A stretch of DNA of 64,000 nt. Source: UMGS1663 sp046964515. GTDB lineage: Bacteria; Bacillota; Clostridia; TANB77; CAG-508. The stretch spans positions 62,001 through 126,000 of the forward strand of contig JBKUYM010000001.1 of the NCBI GenBank assembly GCA_046964515.1. The letters run 5' to 3'. The position numbers and the translations under genes were made by a program. Below the pieces are notes generated by a model, which saw nothing but the letters and a program-made list of their open reading frames with translations, did not search any database and was not told where the DNA came from. Of the stretch, positions 22,904 to 32,053 are shown one piece after another (the stretch's first letter is position 1; each line of letters opens with the position of its first letter).

Positions 22904-23461
22904 TTATTTTTCATTTATTATCTTTCTTCTTATTTCATTCCAATTCCATCCTGAAATGTATTCTAAAACTTGTGATGAGGTATAGTGATATTTTTGTGCA
23001 TATTGATTCCATTCCCCTACACTTGGAAATTTAAACTGCTCTTTTGTAATTAGCTGTAGACATTGATAACTTTCTTCGTACCATGTGTATAGTAGATTTT
23101 CCTTAGGATAGAGCTTAGCTGTTCGTAATTCCCTTTTGGTTATTATTCTATAATATTCATTAATTAATTTTTGTATCTCTTCATTAATCTTTTTTGTTTC
23201 TTCTGCTTGTATACCATATATATCTATTGTTTTATGTAATCTTTTTCGAATTTGTCTAATTTTTTTATAAACTCTTTTTTCCGGTTCGCCTAATTCATAC
23301 TTTAATGCCTCCCAACTTTCTACTTCTAAATGGGCACATAAAGTAATGGAACTATATAAAGCATAATTTTTGGCATATATATTCCATTCTTTTTGTGTTA
23401 ATGTATAATCTTCTTTTATTCTTTTTTTTAGTTCTTTTATCGATTTTTCATAATAATTCAT
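22904..23461 (-). CDS. Protein with two KEW-SSxS modules
   Basis: 185 residues, rich in Lys, Glu and Tyr, no membrane segment. It carries the module twice: N-terminal YTLTQKEWNIYAKNYALYSS and C-terminal FPSVGEWNQYAQKYHYTSSQ followed by VLEYISGWNWNEI. A long helical linker (~65-115, coiled-coil-like) joins them. Two modules on a rod suggest binding of two similar sites, perhaps DNA or RNA. The start ATG 23461 follows TTGGTGAGAAA. It is read toward the Spo0A-box region and ends within 25 bases of the last box. Function not known. Confidence 0.65.
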   Translation of the reverse strand: MNYYEKSIKELKKRIKEDYTLTQKEWNIYAKNYALYSSITLCAHLEVESWEALKYELGEPEKRVYKKIRQIRKRLHKTIDIYGIQAEETKKINEEIQKLINEYYRIITKRELRTAKLYPKENLLYTWYEESYQCLQLITKEQFKFPSVGEWNQYAQKYHYTSSQVLEYISGWNWNEIRRKIINEK

Positions 23462-23568
23462 TTTCTCACCAATTTATTACTTTTGTAAATACGTCTTTTT
23501 TATTATAACAGTCAAAAAGGAAAAAATAAACTATTTCTAAAACAGCATCTTATAATTTTTTAGAAAAA

Positions 23569-23593
23569 AAGAAATAGCTTTATACTATTTCTT
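23569..23593 (-). terminator. Terminator of the M23 gene at 23602
   Basis: AAGAAATAG / CTATTTCTT stem, 7-base loop, T-rich tail leftward (TTTTTTTCTAAAAAA). Confidence 0.6.
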
Positions 23594-23601
23594 CTCCCTC
23601 C

Positions 23602-24654
23602 TTATTCCGCAACAATTGGATCCATTATATCATACTTTCTTTCATAATCTTTCGTGTCTGTATATGCTTTATAAACTTCTGACTTATTCTTTTTTAAGAA
23701 ATTAATCAGACTATATACATCAATCCATATTTGATTAGTTCCTTCTTTTTGTGATTCATCGAAAATCAATTGGATTCCAAAATGGAGATGTGGTACATTA
23801 ATATTATTTACATTTTCTTTACTACTATAGCCTGTCATTCCCAAATATCCTATTACATCTCCTGCTTTTACAACTTTTCCTTCTTCTATATCTTTAGCAA
23901 AAGGATGATCTTTTCTTAAATGAGCATAATAATAATAACGTTTCTTATCCAAACTACGAATGCCAATTCTCCATCCACCATATTGATTCCATCCTACTGC
24001 TTCTACAACTCCAGATTCTACTGCAATAATTGGAGTTCCTATGGAACCCATTAAGTCATTTCCCAAATGGGTTCTTTTATACCCATAAGATCTAGCTGCT
24101 CCAAAATCATCATAATGGCTGAATCCATAATTTTTAGCAATTGGTAAAAATGCTTTTATGCCATATTTTTTTTGAAAACATTTACTACCATCTTCTTGTG
24201 TTGTTTCTATTTCATATTCTCCTAGATATTCTTTTAAAATAGATTCATAACATTCATAATAGTATGGATATAATTTCATATTTTTTGTTATTTCCTCTAT
24301 CGGCTCTTTATTTTTTAATCTTTGTACAACATTATCTAAGTCTTTTTGCTGAAAAGATTTAAAATTTCCTCCATATTTAGCAGCTAAATAGGATAACAAG
24401 GTAATCCAGCTAATGGGTACCTCTCCTTCTTTTGTATGAGAATTAATATCTATTTTAGAAGTTTTTTCTAATAATTCTTCTGTTACATTAAATTCCACCC
24501 ATTTAATATATTTTTTTTCTTCTTCCACCCTTTCTTCTTCCTGAACAGCAAAAGATTTTAGTAAAGTAAACGAAAATAAGCTACCAATCACTAGAATAGC
24601 CACTATATTTACCATCCAATATTTACTTTTTATTTTCATAGCTTTTAAAATCAT
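23602..24654 (-). CDS. Membrane-anchored M23 (LytM-like) peptidase
   Basis: 350 residues. An N-terminal signal anchor (KYWMVNIVAILVIGSLFSFT) leads to an extracytoplasmic part. Residues ~190-310 form a peptidase M23 domain: first Zn ligands in THLGNDLMGSIGTP (H..D), then the strand GGWRIGIRSLDKKRYYYYAH and PHLHFGIQ (HxH). Such zinc endopeptidases cut peptidoglycan cross-links during growth, division or sporulation (SpoIIQ-like proteins have the same layout). The metal ligands look complete, so it is probably active. RBS GAGGAGTATGCC precedes ATG 24654. It stands alone between two terminators. Confidence 0.88.
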   Translation of the reverse strand: MILKAMKIKSKYWMVNIVAILVIGSLFSFTLLKSFAVQEEERVEEEKKYIKWVEFNVTEELLEKTSKIDINSHTKEGEVPISWITLLSYLAAKYGGNFKSFQQKDLDNVVQRLKNKEPIEEITKNMKLYPYYYECYESILKEYLGEYEIETTQEDGSKCFQKKYGIKAFLPIAKNYGFSHYDDFGAARSYGYKRTHLGNDLMGSIGTPIIAVESGVVEAVGWNQYGGWRIGIRSLDKKRYYYYAHLRKDHPFAKDIEEGKVVKAGDVIGYLGMTGYSSKENVNNINVPHLHFGIQLIFDESQKEGTNQIWIDVYSLINFLKKNKSEVYKAYTDTKDYERKYDIMDPIVAE

Positions 24655-24738
24655 GGCATACTCCTCTTTCTTATCTTAAGTATATATGTATGCACTTTTT
24701 ATGAAGATATACCTTTTTATCTTTTTAAGCTAAAACAA

Positions 24739-24769
24739 AAAAAGAACAAGTTTTGACTCTTGCTCTTTT
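24739..24769 (-). terminator. Terminator of hup
   Basis: AAAGAGCAAG / CTTGTTCTTT stem with an 8-base loop and a TTTTTTTG tail leftward. Confidence 0.75.
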
Positions 24770-24801
24770 ATATGAATTCATATATTTATATAAATTTCAG
24801 A

Positions 24802-25080
24802 TTATTTTTTGTTAACTAAATCTTTTAAAGCTTTTCCTGCTTTGAATACTGGAGCTTTAGAAGCTGGTATTTTGATTTCTTCTTTAGTTTGTGGGTTTCT
24901 TCCTTTTCTAGCTGCTCTTTTTCTTACTTCGAAAGAACCAAATCCAACTAGTTGAACTTTGTCACCTTTTACTAAAGTTTCTGTAACAACATCAACGAAA
25001 GCGTTTAATGCTGCTTCAGCATCTTTCTTTGTTTCTCCTGTTTTAGCTGCAATAGCTGCGATTAATTCAGATTTGTTCAT
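24802..25080 (-). CDS. hup: HU-family nucleoid protein
   Basis: 92 residues, a standard HU length. The family signature GSFEVRKRAARKGRNPQT with the arm residues and IKIPASKAPVFKAGKALKDL are intact, and the N-terminal helices (MNKSELIAAIAAKTGETKKD) match closely. HU bends and compacts DNA as a homodimer. RBS ATAGGAGGTAATTTAA precedes ATG 25080. It is highly codon-optimised with a strong terminator, as expected for an abundant protein. Confidence 0.97.
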   Translation of the reverse strand: MNKSELIAAIAAKTGETKKDAEAALNAFVDVVTETLVKGDKVQLVGFGSFEVRKRAARKGRNPQTKEEIKIPASKAPVFKAGKALKDLVNKK

Positions 25081-25258
25081 TTAAATTACCTCCTATAAGT
25101 TTTCATATGTAGACTATTCCTTGATCTACTACTTACAATATTCGCCAATCTTTTTCAAAATCCTTCTTTTTTTTCTGATTTTCTTCTTTCAAACCTTTAC
25201 GGCTGTAAGTTTTTACCTCTTTCTATGCCTGTAAGTGCCTATTTTAGTGCATTTCAAA

Positions 25259-26899
25259 CTATTTATAAACTCCTATTTTTTCTAAAAATTTGCTTAATTT
25301 ATGGCCATACGGAATCATATTAATCTCTTCTTTTGTAAAAATTTTTAAAACAATAACGGCTAAAGCGTAGACAATGATGGCTACAAGAATTGCTATTATT
25401 GTTGCCATCTTTCCTGCATTTATACCACCTAATAATAAATATATGCCATAAGAACAAATAGACATCATCACACTAGCTAAAATTGGTTTTCCTATAAATT
25501 TTGAAAAACTTAATCCTAATTTCATATTTGCCCTTAATACATTAAATCCTATGAAAAAGGCAACTGCATGACAAGCTACTGTTGCAAAGGCTGCTCCTGC
25601 GGCTCCTATACCTGGTATTGGTACTAATACTAAATTTAGAATTAGTTTCAATCCTACACCAATAGATAAGGCTATTGCTGGCACCATAATTTTTCCTAGT
25701 CCTTGTAATGCTCCATTGACGGTTTGCTCCAATACAGTAAAGATAATGGCCATTGCACTTATTTGAAAGATAAAAGCGCCATCCGGTGCATTTGGAAATA
25801 ATAGGTTTAAAATAGGTTGTGCAAAAATAATCATTCCTACCATACAAGGTAGTCCAATTAACATGGTAACTAATAAAGAAAAGGAAACTCTTTTCCTTCC
25901 CGTCTCCATATCACCTGTTGTTTTTGCAGATGTAATTGCTGGTACTAAAGCTGTTGCAAATGCAATGTTAAAAGATAACGGTAAAGATACTAATGTATCT
26001 ACCTTTCCGCTTAAAATACCATACTGTGCTTTTGCCTCTACTTCTGGTAAAAACGTTTTTAAACTTCTAACTACTGTTGTAGAATCAATGTTTCTATTTA
26101 AGGAAGTTAAAATAGAACTCAAAGACATAGGAATTGATACAGAAAGTATCTTTTTTACTGTTCCCCATAGACTCTTTGTTCTAAAACTACGTGCCGATAT
26201 AATTTCCCTTGCCAAATCTTTTCTACGCATCTTATAGTAGATGAATAAGTAAATAAAACTAGTGATAGTGGCTAAAGTAGTAGCTAAATTTGCTCCTGCT
26301 GCCATAATATTGGTGTTAGCACCAGAGAAAATAGCTACCATTTCTACAACTAGTACTGTTAAAACGGTTTTAAACAACTGTTCTACAGTTTGTGAATTAG
26401 CGGTTGCTTTCATATTTTCTCTACCATTGAAATAACCTCTAAACACACTAATAACTGCTACAAAGAAAATAGCTGGTGATAAGGCAACTAAACTTAACTC
26501 TGCTTCTGGAATAGAAAGCCATACATTTGAAATATAGTGTGCACCAAAGAATAAAAGTAACGTACCTACTAAACCAATAACAGCAAAAGTAGCTAAAGCT
26601 ATTTTAAAAATTCTATGTGCTCCTCTATAATCTCCTTTTGAAGTATGTTCTGATACTAATCTTGCTACTGCATTTGGTACACCTGTAGAAGAAAGTGTTA
26701 ATAGTAATGCATAAATAGAAAAGCCTGCACTATAAATAGCATTTCCTTGATCTCCAAAGCCTTCTTTGTTGGTTAAATACCATTTATATACTAATCCCAA
26801 TAATTTGATTAATACTTGTGATATCATCAAGGCCATAACGCCTTGCATAAAACTTTCCCCTTTTACTTTATGCCCTTTTTGACTGTGTTTGCTTCGCAT
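25259..26899 (-). CDS. MOP-family flippase, SpoVB/MurJ-like
   Basis: 546 residues and about 14 membrane helices. Family hallmarks include the start FMQGVMALMISQVLIKLLGL, NREGFG-like NKEGFGDQGNAIYSAGFSIY, STGVPNAVARLVSEHTSKGD, and FRGYFNGRENMKATANSQTV. Members flip lipid-linked sugars (lipid II or polysaccharide units) across the cytoplasmic membrane; SpoVB is needed for spore cortex synthesis and related proteins act in growth. Which of these applies cannot be decided. RBS AAAGGAAGGAATC precedes ATG 26899. It follows hup but has its own upstream region. 26900-27185 is otherwise gene-free, AT-rich promoter DNA. Confidence 0.9.
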   Translation of the reverse strand: MRSKHSQKGHKVKGESFMQGVMALMISQVLIKLLGLVYKWYLTNKEGFGDQGNAIYSAGFSIYALLLTLSSTGVPNAVARLVSEHTSKGDYRGAHRIFKIALATFAVIGLVGTLLLFFGAHYISNVWLSIPEAELSLVALSPAIFFVAVISVFRGYFNGRENMKATANSQTVEQLFKTVLTVLVVEMVAIFSGANTNIMAAGANLATTLATITSFIYLFIYYKMRRKDLAREIISARSFRTKSLWGTVKKILSVSIPMSLSSILTSLNRNIDSTTVVRSLKTFLPEVEAKAQYGILSGKVDTLVSLPLSFNIAFATALVPAITSAKTTGDMETGRKRVSFSLLVTMLIGLPCMVGMIIFAQPILNLLFPNAPDGAFIFQISAMAIIFTVLEQTVNGALQGLGKIMVPAIALSIGVGLKLILNLVLVPIPGIGAAGAAFATVACHAVAFFIGFNVLRANMKLGLSFSKFIGKPILASVMMSICSYGIYLLLGGINAGKMATIIAILVAIIVYALAVIVLKIFTKEEINMIPYGHKLSKFLEKIGVYK

Positions 26900-27185
26900 G
26901 ATTCCTTCCTTTGCCTTTCAAATTTAGACTTTTTAAGGAAAATCTATAAAACCTTCATATTATAAAATTATATGCATAATTTATAAATTATTCAAGTCTT
27001 TTCTTTATATTCTTCGTTTTTCTATTTTTATGCTATGCATCTATAGTACTTTTATTCTTACTATTTTTTTACGCTTTTTTACATTTGTTTACATTTTTAA
27101 CTATTTACAAATAACTTTTGCTAAAATCATATCATAATTTTCTAAAAGGGACAAAGTAATTACTTTAAAAAAGGAGGACATTTCT

Positions 27186-27650
27186 ATGTCAAAGATATTT
27201 TCTTATAAGCGGTTTATTTCCGTATTTTTATGTTGTATTATTATGACATGCACCGATTATGCTTCCGTAATGGCTGCAGAAGCAAAGAATGCTGAGGATA
27301 TTTCATCTGGATTTTCTACTTATCCCAATATTGGAAATCTAATTACAGAAGGTTCCACCGTATTTTCTTCCAATGGGACTATCCGATTGCATTTAAACCA
27401 AAGTTATAGCAAAATATGGATTAGAGTTGCTGCAGTTAATAATCCTAGTAATGTAATTCTATGTGAGTTTACTGCACCAAATGATAAAACCTATAGTCTC
27501 GGTTTTATTAATGGTAATGGTGAGAAAAGTGATTACTTCCTTTTTCCCAGTGACGGGTCATCAGCTCCCGCTGGTGATTATGTTTTTACTTTTCTCGGTA
27601 CTTCTCCTGGAACTACTGGTGCTCTGGCATTTCTTTATGAAGCCTATTAA
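27186..27650 (+). CDS. Small secreted protein
   Basis: 154 residues. Signal peptide: basic KIFSYKRF, hydrophobic ISVFLCCIIMTC, cleavage likely near VMAAEAKN (after Ala33 or so), leaving ~120 residues exported. The mature part is Ser/Gly/Asn-rich and beta-like: GTIRLHLNQSYSKIWIRVAA, then LGFINGNGEKSDYFLFPSDG, PAGDYVFTFLGTSPG. It resembles small bacterial beta-sandwich or Ig-like secreted modules, but no family is recognised. A very good RBS (AAAGGAGGAC) indicates strong expression. It is convergent with the 27723 gene across a shared terminator. Confidence 0.8.
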   Translation: MSKIFSYKRFISVFLCCIIMTCTDYASVMAAEAKNAEDISSGFSTYPNIGNLITEGSTVFSSNGTIRLHLNQSYSKIWIRVAAVNNPSNVILCEFTAPNDKTYSLGFINGNGEKSDYFLFPSDGSSAPAGDYVFTFLGTSPGTTGALAFLYEAY

Positions 27651-27717
27651 AAGCAGTAATCAATCAGGTTATTGATGTATTGATATGTACTTTCATAATT
27701 TGTCCCTGCGAAAATTT

Positions 27718-27744
27718 AAGCTCTATGGTAATTCCATAGAGCTT
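27718..27744. terminator. Terminator between convergent genes
   Basis: AAGCTCTATGG / CCATAGAGCTT, 11-bp perfect stem with a 5-base loop and TTTCTC following on the plus strand. It overlaps the stop of the 27723 gene. Confidence 0.75.
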
Positions 27745-28076
27745 TTCTCAGTTTCTATAAATATTAATATTGTATTAATCACCATTTTAGGTGTTATCTT
27801 TTCGTAAGCATTATTCGGAAAATAATAATTTAAATCTTTTATCGCTGTATGCACGTACATATAGTTTGTAGCTTTTATAATATCCGATTTAATTGTTATT
27901 GTTTTTTTCTTATACTTCTTTGCTAATTTGGTATATACATTTTTTTCAATATTTTCTATTAAGTCCTTGTTTTGATTTAGTATTTTTATAGTATCTAATA
28001 AATATACTGTTCCTATATGTTTAAAGTTAAATCCTATATCTTTTAATTTATTTACTATTATAAACGCGTTCTGCAT
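27723..28076 (-). CDS. Stand-alone Spo0A C-terminal (DNA-binding) domain protein
   Basis: 117 residues that follow the Spo0A effector domain from end to end: NKLKDIGFNFKHIGTVYLLD (compare EIGVPAHIKGYLYLREAI), then IKILNQNKDLIENIEKNVYT, KLAKKYKKKTITIKSDIIKA and a late ITPKMVINTILIFIE. The receiver domain is absent. The recognition helix lacks the arginines that in Spo0A read TGTCGAA, so it probably binds other DNA or acts by dimerising. It is directly followed upstream by the membrane gene at 28078, one base away, suggesting a two-gene operon for a membrane-linked regulator. Confidence 0.75.
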   Translation of the reverse strand: MQNAFIIVNKLKDIGFNFKHIGTVYLLDTIKILNQNKDLIENIEKNVYTKLAKKYKKKTITIKSDIIKATNYMYVHTAIKDLNYYFPNNAYEKITPKMVINTILIFIETEKSSMELP

Positions 28077-28077
28077 T

Positions 28078-28776
28078 TTATTCTCCTATTTTATATTCTA
28101 ACATATCTATTTTTGTAATGTCTTCATCTTTTACATTTCCTATTTCATAATAATATGTATTAATATACTCATTATTTCCTACATTCATCTTTTTTCCTAC
28201 CAACAGACCTGTCTCTATGTCATATATAGATGCCATGTTTTTTTGAATTACGTAACTATAATTTTCATCTGTGGTTATTCTCATTGATATTAATTTTATA
28301 GCATCTGAAAATTTATTTTCTGAGAAATTTACTTGACTTCCATTTAAATATTCTATTATTTTCCCCTCTTTTATACGCTTATATATCTCTTGTCCTTCCA
28401 CTTTCGTTCCTGTTTTATTTTCTCCTTTTTCTACTAATATATATCCTTCCGCCTTTTGGAAATCCATCCATGTGTGTATTTTATAACTTTCTTCTTCTTG
28501 TATATCTATTTCTGTCTTTAAAATATTATCTTTATACCAATATTTTGCATTTTCAACTTTTCTTTGTTTGTTTTCATTTCGAGAAATTTTTACTTCCTCT
28601 ATATAAATATTTTGTATATTTTCATATTTCTTACTCTTATCGTAAATCTTTCCTAAAGTAGCATATCGATAAACTACCATTCCTGAATATTCTATTAAGA
28701 ATACTATCATTATAATTAGTATTACTTCTCCTATTTTTTTTAGTTTCTTTTTTGAATTTACTTTTTTTTCATTCAT
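28078..28776 (-). CDS. Membrane-anchored protein of unknown function
   Basis: 232 residues. After a basic start (NEKKVNSKKKLKK) a single helix IGEVILIIMIVFLIEYSGMV anchors it, with the ~190-residue remainder outside. That part alternates strands and charged turns (NIYIEEVKISRNENKQRKVE, TWMDFQKAEGYILVEKGENK, SYVIQKNMASIYDIETGLLV), reminiscent of LolA/MucB-like lipid- or peptide-sensing domains. It is the first gene of an operon with the Spo0A_C-like protein (one base apart), so it may relay an external cue. RBS AAAAGGAGAGGAAAT precedes ATG 28776. No family recognised. Confidence 0.65.
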   Translation of the reverse strand: MNEKKVNSKKKLKKIGEVILIIMIVFLIEYSGMVVYRYATLGKIYDKSKKYENIQNIYIEEVKISRNENKQRKVENAKYWYKDNILKTEIDIQEEESYKIHTWMDFQKAEGYILVEKGENKTGTKVEGQEIYKRIKEGKIIEYLNGSQVNFSENKFSDAIKLISMRITTDENYSYVIQKNMASIYDIETGLLVGKKMNVGNNEYINTYYYEIGNVKDEDITKIDMLEYKIGE

Positions 28777-28959
28777 ATTTCCTCTCCTTTTTTGTAATTT
28801 TTTTACATTTATTATAATAGTTTATTTTACTATTTATTTCAAGTATATTGTAAAAAATTGTATTTTATTTTTATGCATTTTGTTGTTATGCTTGTTTTTA
28901 TAAAAGTATTTTATTGTAAAGAAATCAAATATAGATTTAGAACTGGTTAACTTTTTAGT

Positions 28960-28985
28960 ATATAATAACATATATGTTATTATAT
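28960..28985. promoter_or_regulatory. 26-bp perfect palindrome
   Basis: Half-site ATATAATAACATA followed by its exact complement, centred at 28972/28973, between the divergent 28078 and 29155 genes. It is a candidate operator. The rest of 28777-29154 is AT-rich, with a plausible -10 (TAAGAT) near 29111 and no gene. Confidence 0.5.
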
Positions 28986-29154
28986 TTCAACTTCTTCTTT
29001 TTGCTACTTTTTATTATTTTACTTCTATGATTGCACTTACTGTATTAATGAATATTCTATAATTTTTTCGTCAAATTTCCTTAAAACACTTGTAATTTTG
29101 CGTATTTTATAAGATAATATATATGGATAATTATAATTGAAAGTGGTGAAAAAT

Positions 29155-31467
29155 TTGCTTAAATATCTTGATAAATTTTTAAAATTTTTGAAAACAGATA
29201 GAAATACCTTTTTTACATATATTTTAACACTTCTTTCTATTTACTTTGTAGTAGATAGATTAGTAGAAATTTTATTTTTAATTTTTACAGGTGTTAGTGT
29301 TTCTTATTGGGGACCAATTTTATATACTTTTGCGCTAGCTTGCCCTGTATTTGCTTTTTTATTTTGTTATGGTTCCAAATTTGCAACTTCCAATAAGGTT
29401 AAAGAAACCTTTTTCCATTTATATGTTATTTGTTTATACATTATAGCTGTATCTATGGTTGTTCAATGGGTCAATGAAGCTATTTGGATTGGTCTTTTAT
29501 CACTTCCAGGTTATACAACAATAGCGACTCAATTTCCTGAATTATTTAGACCTGCCTTAACTGCTATTGCCTTATATTTACCATTGTCGACTTTCCCATT
29601 GTTATTTAACTTCTTATACAAGAAAGTTTCTGATACTAGGTTATTACAAGAATCTATTTGGGATTATGGTGGTATTAAATTAACAAATGTAACAGAAGGT
29701 ACTGGTGCCTATGCTTGTGAAATGTTTATTTGTTTAGATAAAGAAACCGGAAGAAAGGCTACTATTCCAGAACAAAGCCGTTTTAATCAATTTTTGGTAG
29801 TAGGTCCTTCTGGTTCAGGAAAAACATCTTTGGTTTTTGAACCTATGATAGCTAGAGATATTGATAAGAAATTCTTTTTCAAAACAGTTGCTAAGGAAAT
29901 GGGATTTACTGCTTTAAAAACAGGAATTGCTACTTTAAATTGCCCTTATCACAATGATTATATGAATAAAAACTTTACTTTAGATATGATTACGCCTGTT
30001 CAAGGAAAAGAAGCTTTATATAAAGCCTATATGAAAAAAATGCTTTTGGGTAATTGTGATGGAAAATACATCTATAAAAATTTGGGAATTACCGCTATTG
30101 CACCAGATTATGAATCCATTTCTCATATGATTGAAGTAGCAGACAGTTACCATTTTTCTTATAACTTAGTAGATCCTAATAATCCAGATTCAATAGGTCT
30201 AAATCCTTTTGTTTATAGAAACCCTATTCAAACAGCAAATGTTATTACTTACGTTTTAAAGAGTATGTATCAAAATACTACTGATAATATTCAAAAAGTA
30301 AGTATTGAAAGTACTACTGTACAAGCCATTGAAAACATTTGTGTATTATTAAGGACTGTTTTCCCAATTTTAAATGGTGGAGATAAAGATTACTTACCTA
30401 CTTTAGCAGATATATTAGCAATTTTTAATGATTTTTCAAAAGTAAAAACTTATTGTGATTTATTAGAGAAGGAAGAAGATTTAGCAGAAGAATATCAAGG
30501 ATTACTTAGTTATTTTAAAAGAAACTTTTATGAAGATGCTCCTCGTAGAAAAGAAACAGAGGAGTCTGTGCAATATGCTGCTTCCTTTATCGATAACTTA
30601 TTAAGATATCCTGGTGTAAAAGATGTACTTTGTAATAGAACTAATAATCTTAACTATGATGAAGCCTTGGCAGAAGGTCAACTTACTTTTGTATGTACTA
30701 GAAGAGGTGACTTAGGTTCTTCTATTCATAAGACATTTGGATTATTCTTTATCTTATTAATGCAAAATTCTGTATTAAGACGTCCTGGAAATGAAAACAA
30801 TCGTGTTCCTCATTTCTTGTATATTGATGAATTTCCAGAGTTCTTATCTTTAGCAACAGAGCCAATCTTTACTTTATATAGAAAGTACCGTGTTGGTACC
30901 ACCATTTCTTCTCAATCACTTGCTCAATTAGGTGAAGTTAGTGAAAATTATAGAAAAACAATTGTATCTAATTGTGTTAATAAATTAGTATTTGGTAATA
31001 ATTCTATTGAAGAAAATGAATGGTGGTCTAAAGAATTTGGTAATATTCGTCATTGGAAATTTGGTAATACTTATAATACAGATAAAGGAGAATATGATCC
31101 AAAATATACAGGCATTGAGTGGGCATGGAAAGCTAAATTTGCGCCAGATAAGGTTAGATCTCTTGGTTTTAAATCTTGCTTATTTAAATGGAAAAGTAAT
31201 AAAGGAACAATTGATTTATGTGATGGAAAATTAGACTTTATGGATGCAAAATATAAAGAACCAAAACAAGAAAAAACTTTCAACTTTGAAAAATTTACAA
31301 CTGGTATTGCAGAAGATCCTTATGCACAGAAACATTTGAAAAAAGGCAAATTTGATCATGATGACTTATCTGCAGAAATAGATCCTATTCAAACAGATCT
31401 TTCTGATTCTAGTTTTTTATTTAATAATGAAGATGCTATTTCTTTTGATTTAAAAAAGAAAAAATAG
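29155..31467 (+). CDS. Orphan TraG/VirD4-type coupling ATPase
   Basis: 770 residues from TTG 29155 (AAGTGGTGAAAAA upstream); TTG 29137 is an alternative. Four or five membrane helices (~20-155) precede a large ATPase domain. Walker A is VVGPSGSGKTSL (near residue 220), Walker B is HFLYIDEFPEFL (near 565), followed by TISSQSLAQLGEV. Type IV coupling proteins form hexameric pumps that dock DNA-protein substrates at a secretion channel. No relaxase, VirB4 or channel genes are nearby, so its partner system lies elsewhere or it works differently. The C-terminal ~60 residues are acidic and disordered. A strong terminator follows. The good codon match to chromosomal genes suggests a resident gene. 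Confidence 0.85.
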   Translation: MLKYLDKFLKFLKTDRNTFFTYILTLLSIYFVVDRLVEILFLIFTGVSVSYWGPILYTFALACPVFAFLFCYGSKFATSNKVKETFFHLYVICLYIIAVSMVVQWVNEAIWIGLLSLPGYTTIATQFPELFRPALTAIALYLPLSTFPLLFNFLYKKVSDTRLLQESIWDYGGIKLTNVTEGTGAYACEMFICLDKETGRKATIPEQSRFNQFLVVGPSGSGKTSLVFEPMIARDIDKKFFFKTVAKEMGFTALKTGIATLNCPYHNDYMNKNFTLDMITPVQGKEALYKAYMKKMLLGNCDGKYIYKNLGITAIAPDYESISHMIEVADSYHFSYNLVDPNNPDSIGLNPFVYRNPIQTANVITYVLKSMYQNTTDNIQKVSIESTTVQAIENICVLLRTVFPILNGGDKDYLPTLADILAIFNDFSKVKTYCDLLEKEEDLAEEYQGLLSYFKRNFYEDAPRRKETEESVQYAASFIDNLLRYPGVKDVLCNRTNNLNYDEALAEGQLTFVCTRRGDLGSSIHKTFGLFFILLMQNSVLRRPGNENNRVPHFLYIDEFPEFLSLATEPIFTLYRKYRVGTTISSQSLAQLGEVSENYRKTIVSNCVNKLVFGNNSIEENEWWSKEFGNIRHWKFGNTYNTDKGEYDPKYTGIEWAWKAKFAPDKVRSLGFKSCLFKWKSNKGTIDLCDGKLDFMDAKYKEPKQEKTFNFEKFTTGIAEDPYAQKHLKKGKFDHDDLSAEIDPIQTDLSDSSFLFNNEDAISFDLKKKK

Positions 31468-31476
31468 CATGAATAT

Positions 31477-31508
31477 AGCGGGGATATAACATCTATCCCC
31501 GCTTTTTA
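31477..31508 (+). terminator. Terminator of the coupling ATPase gene
   Basis: AGCGGGGATA / TATCCCCGCT, 10-bp perfect GC-rich stem with a TTTTT tail. Confidence 0.9.
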
Positions 31509-31515
31509 TGGTACT

Positions 31516-31809
31516 TTAAATTTTTATTTTACTTTTAGGAATTTTACCAGTTCCCTTGCATTGCCAACAAGGAATTTCATATAACCTCGGTAAATGCATC
31601 TTTCCAACCCCATTGCAAGACTCGCACGGAATCTCTTTAAGACCACCGCAAGTCATGCAAACACCTGTCGTATATTGGTTACAATCTGGGCAAGGCTTTT
31701 TTCCTTTGCCAGAACAAACCTTGCAGTTTACAACTGCACTTCTCCGGCTCTTTGCAAAGATTTTGTCTCCCATGCAAACATTACATGTAGTCATCATAGA
31801 ATCATCCAT
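31516..31809 (-). CDS. DnaJ-like zinc-ribbon protein
   Basis: 97 residues consisting of a Cys-rich region like the central domain of DnaJ: CNVCMGDK, CKVCSGKG, CPDC, CMTCGG, CESCNGVG and CWQCKGTG. There is no J domain or substrate-binding domain. Such free-standing CxxCxGxG proteins bind two zinc ions and act as small thiol or protein-binding modules; in several systems they assist membrane proteins. It lies tail-to-tail with the coupling ATPase and may be unrelated to it. RBS TAGGAGGTAC precedes ATG 31809. Confidence 0.8.
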   Translation of the reverse strand: MDDSMMTTCNVCMGDKIFAKSRRSAVVNCKVCSGKGKKPCPDCNQYTTGVCMTCGGLKEIPCESCNGVGKMHLPRLYEIPCWQCKGTGKIPKSKIKI

Positions 31810-32053
31810 AAAAGTACCTCCTAGTTTTTTTATGTTACTATTATATCACAAACATTTAAAACTGTCTATAAAAGTACTGTATTCTTCTATTTACTTTCGT
31901 CTTTTAATACTTCCTACTTATAGTTTGTTTTTTGCTATCTTATATGTATTTTTTGTTTCTATACAAACATATAAATCTTTAGTCCAAAAAATATACTTTT
32001 ATTAAAGTTATATTACATAATTTTGGTTCTTTCAGATATAAACTATTCTCATT

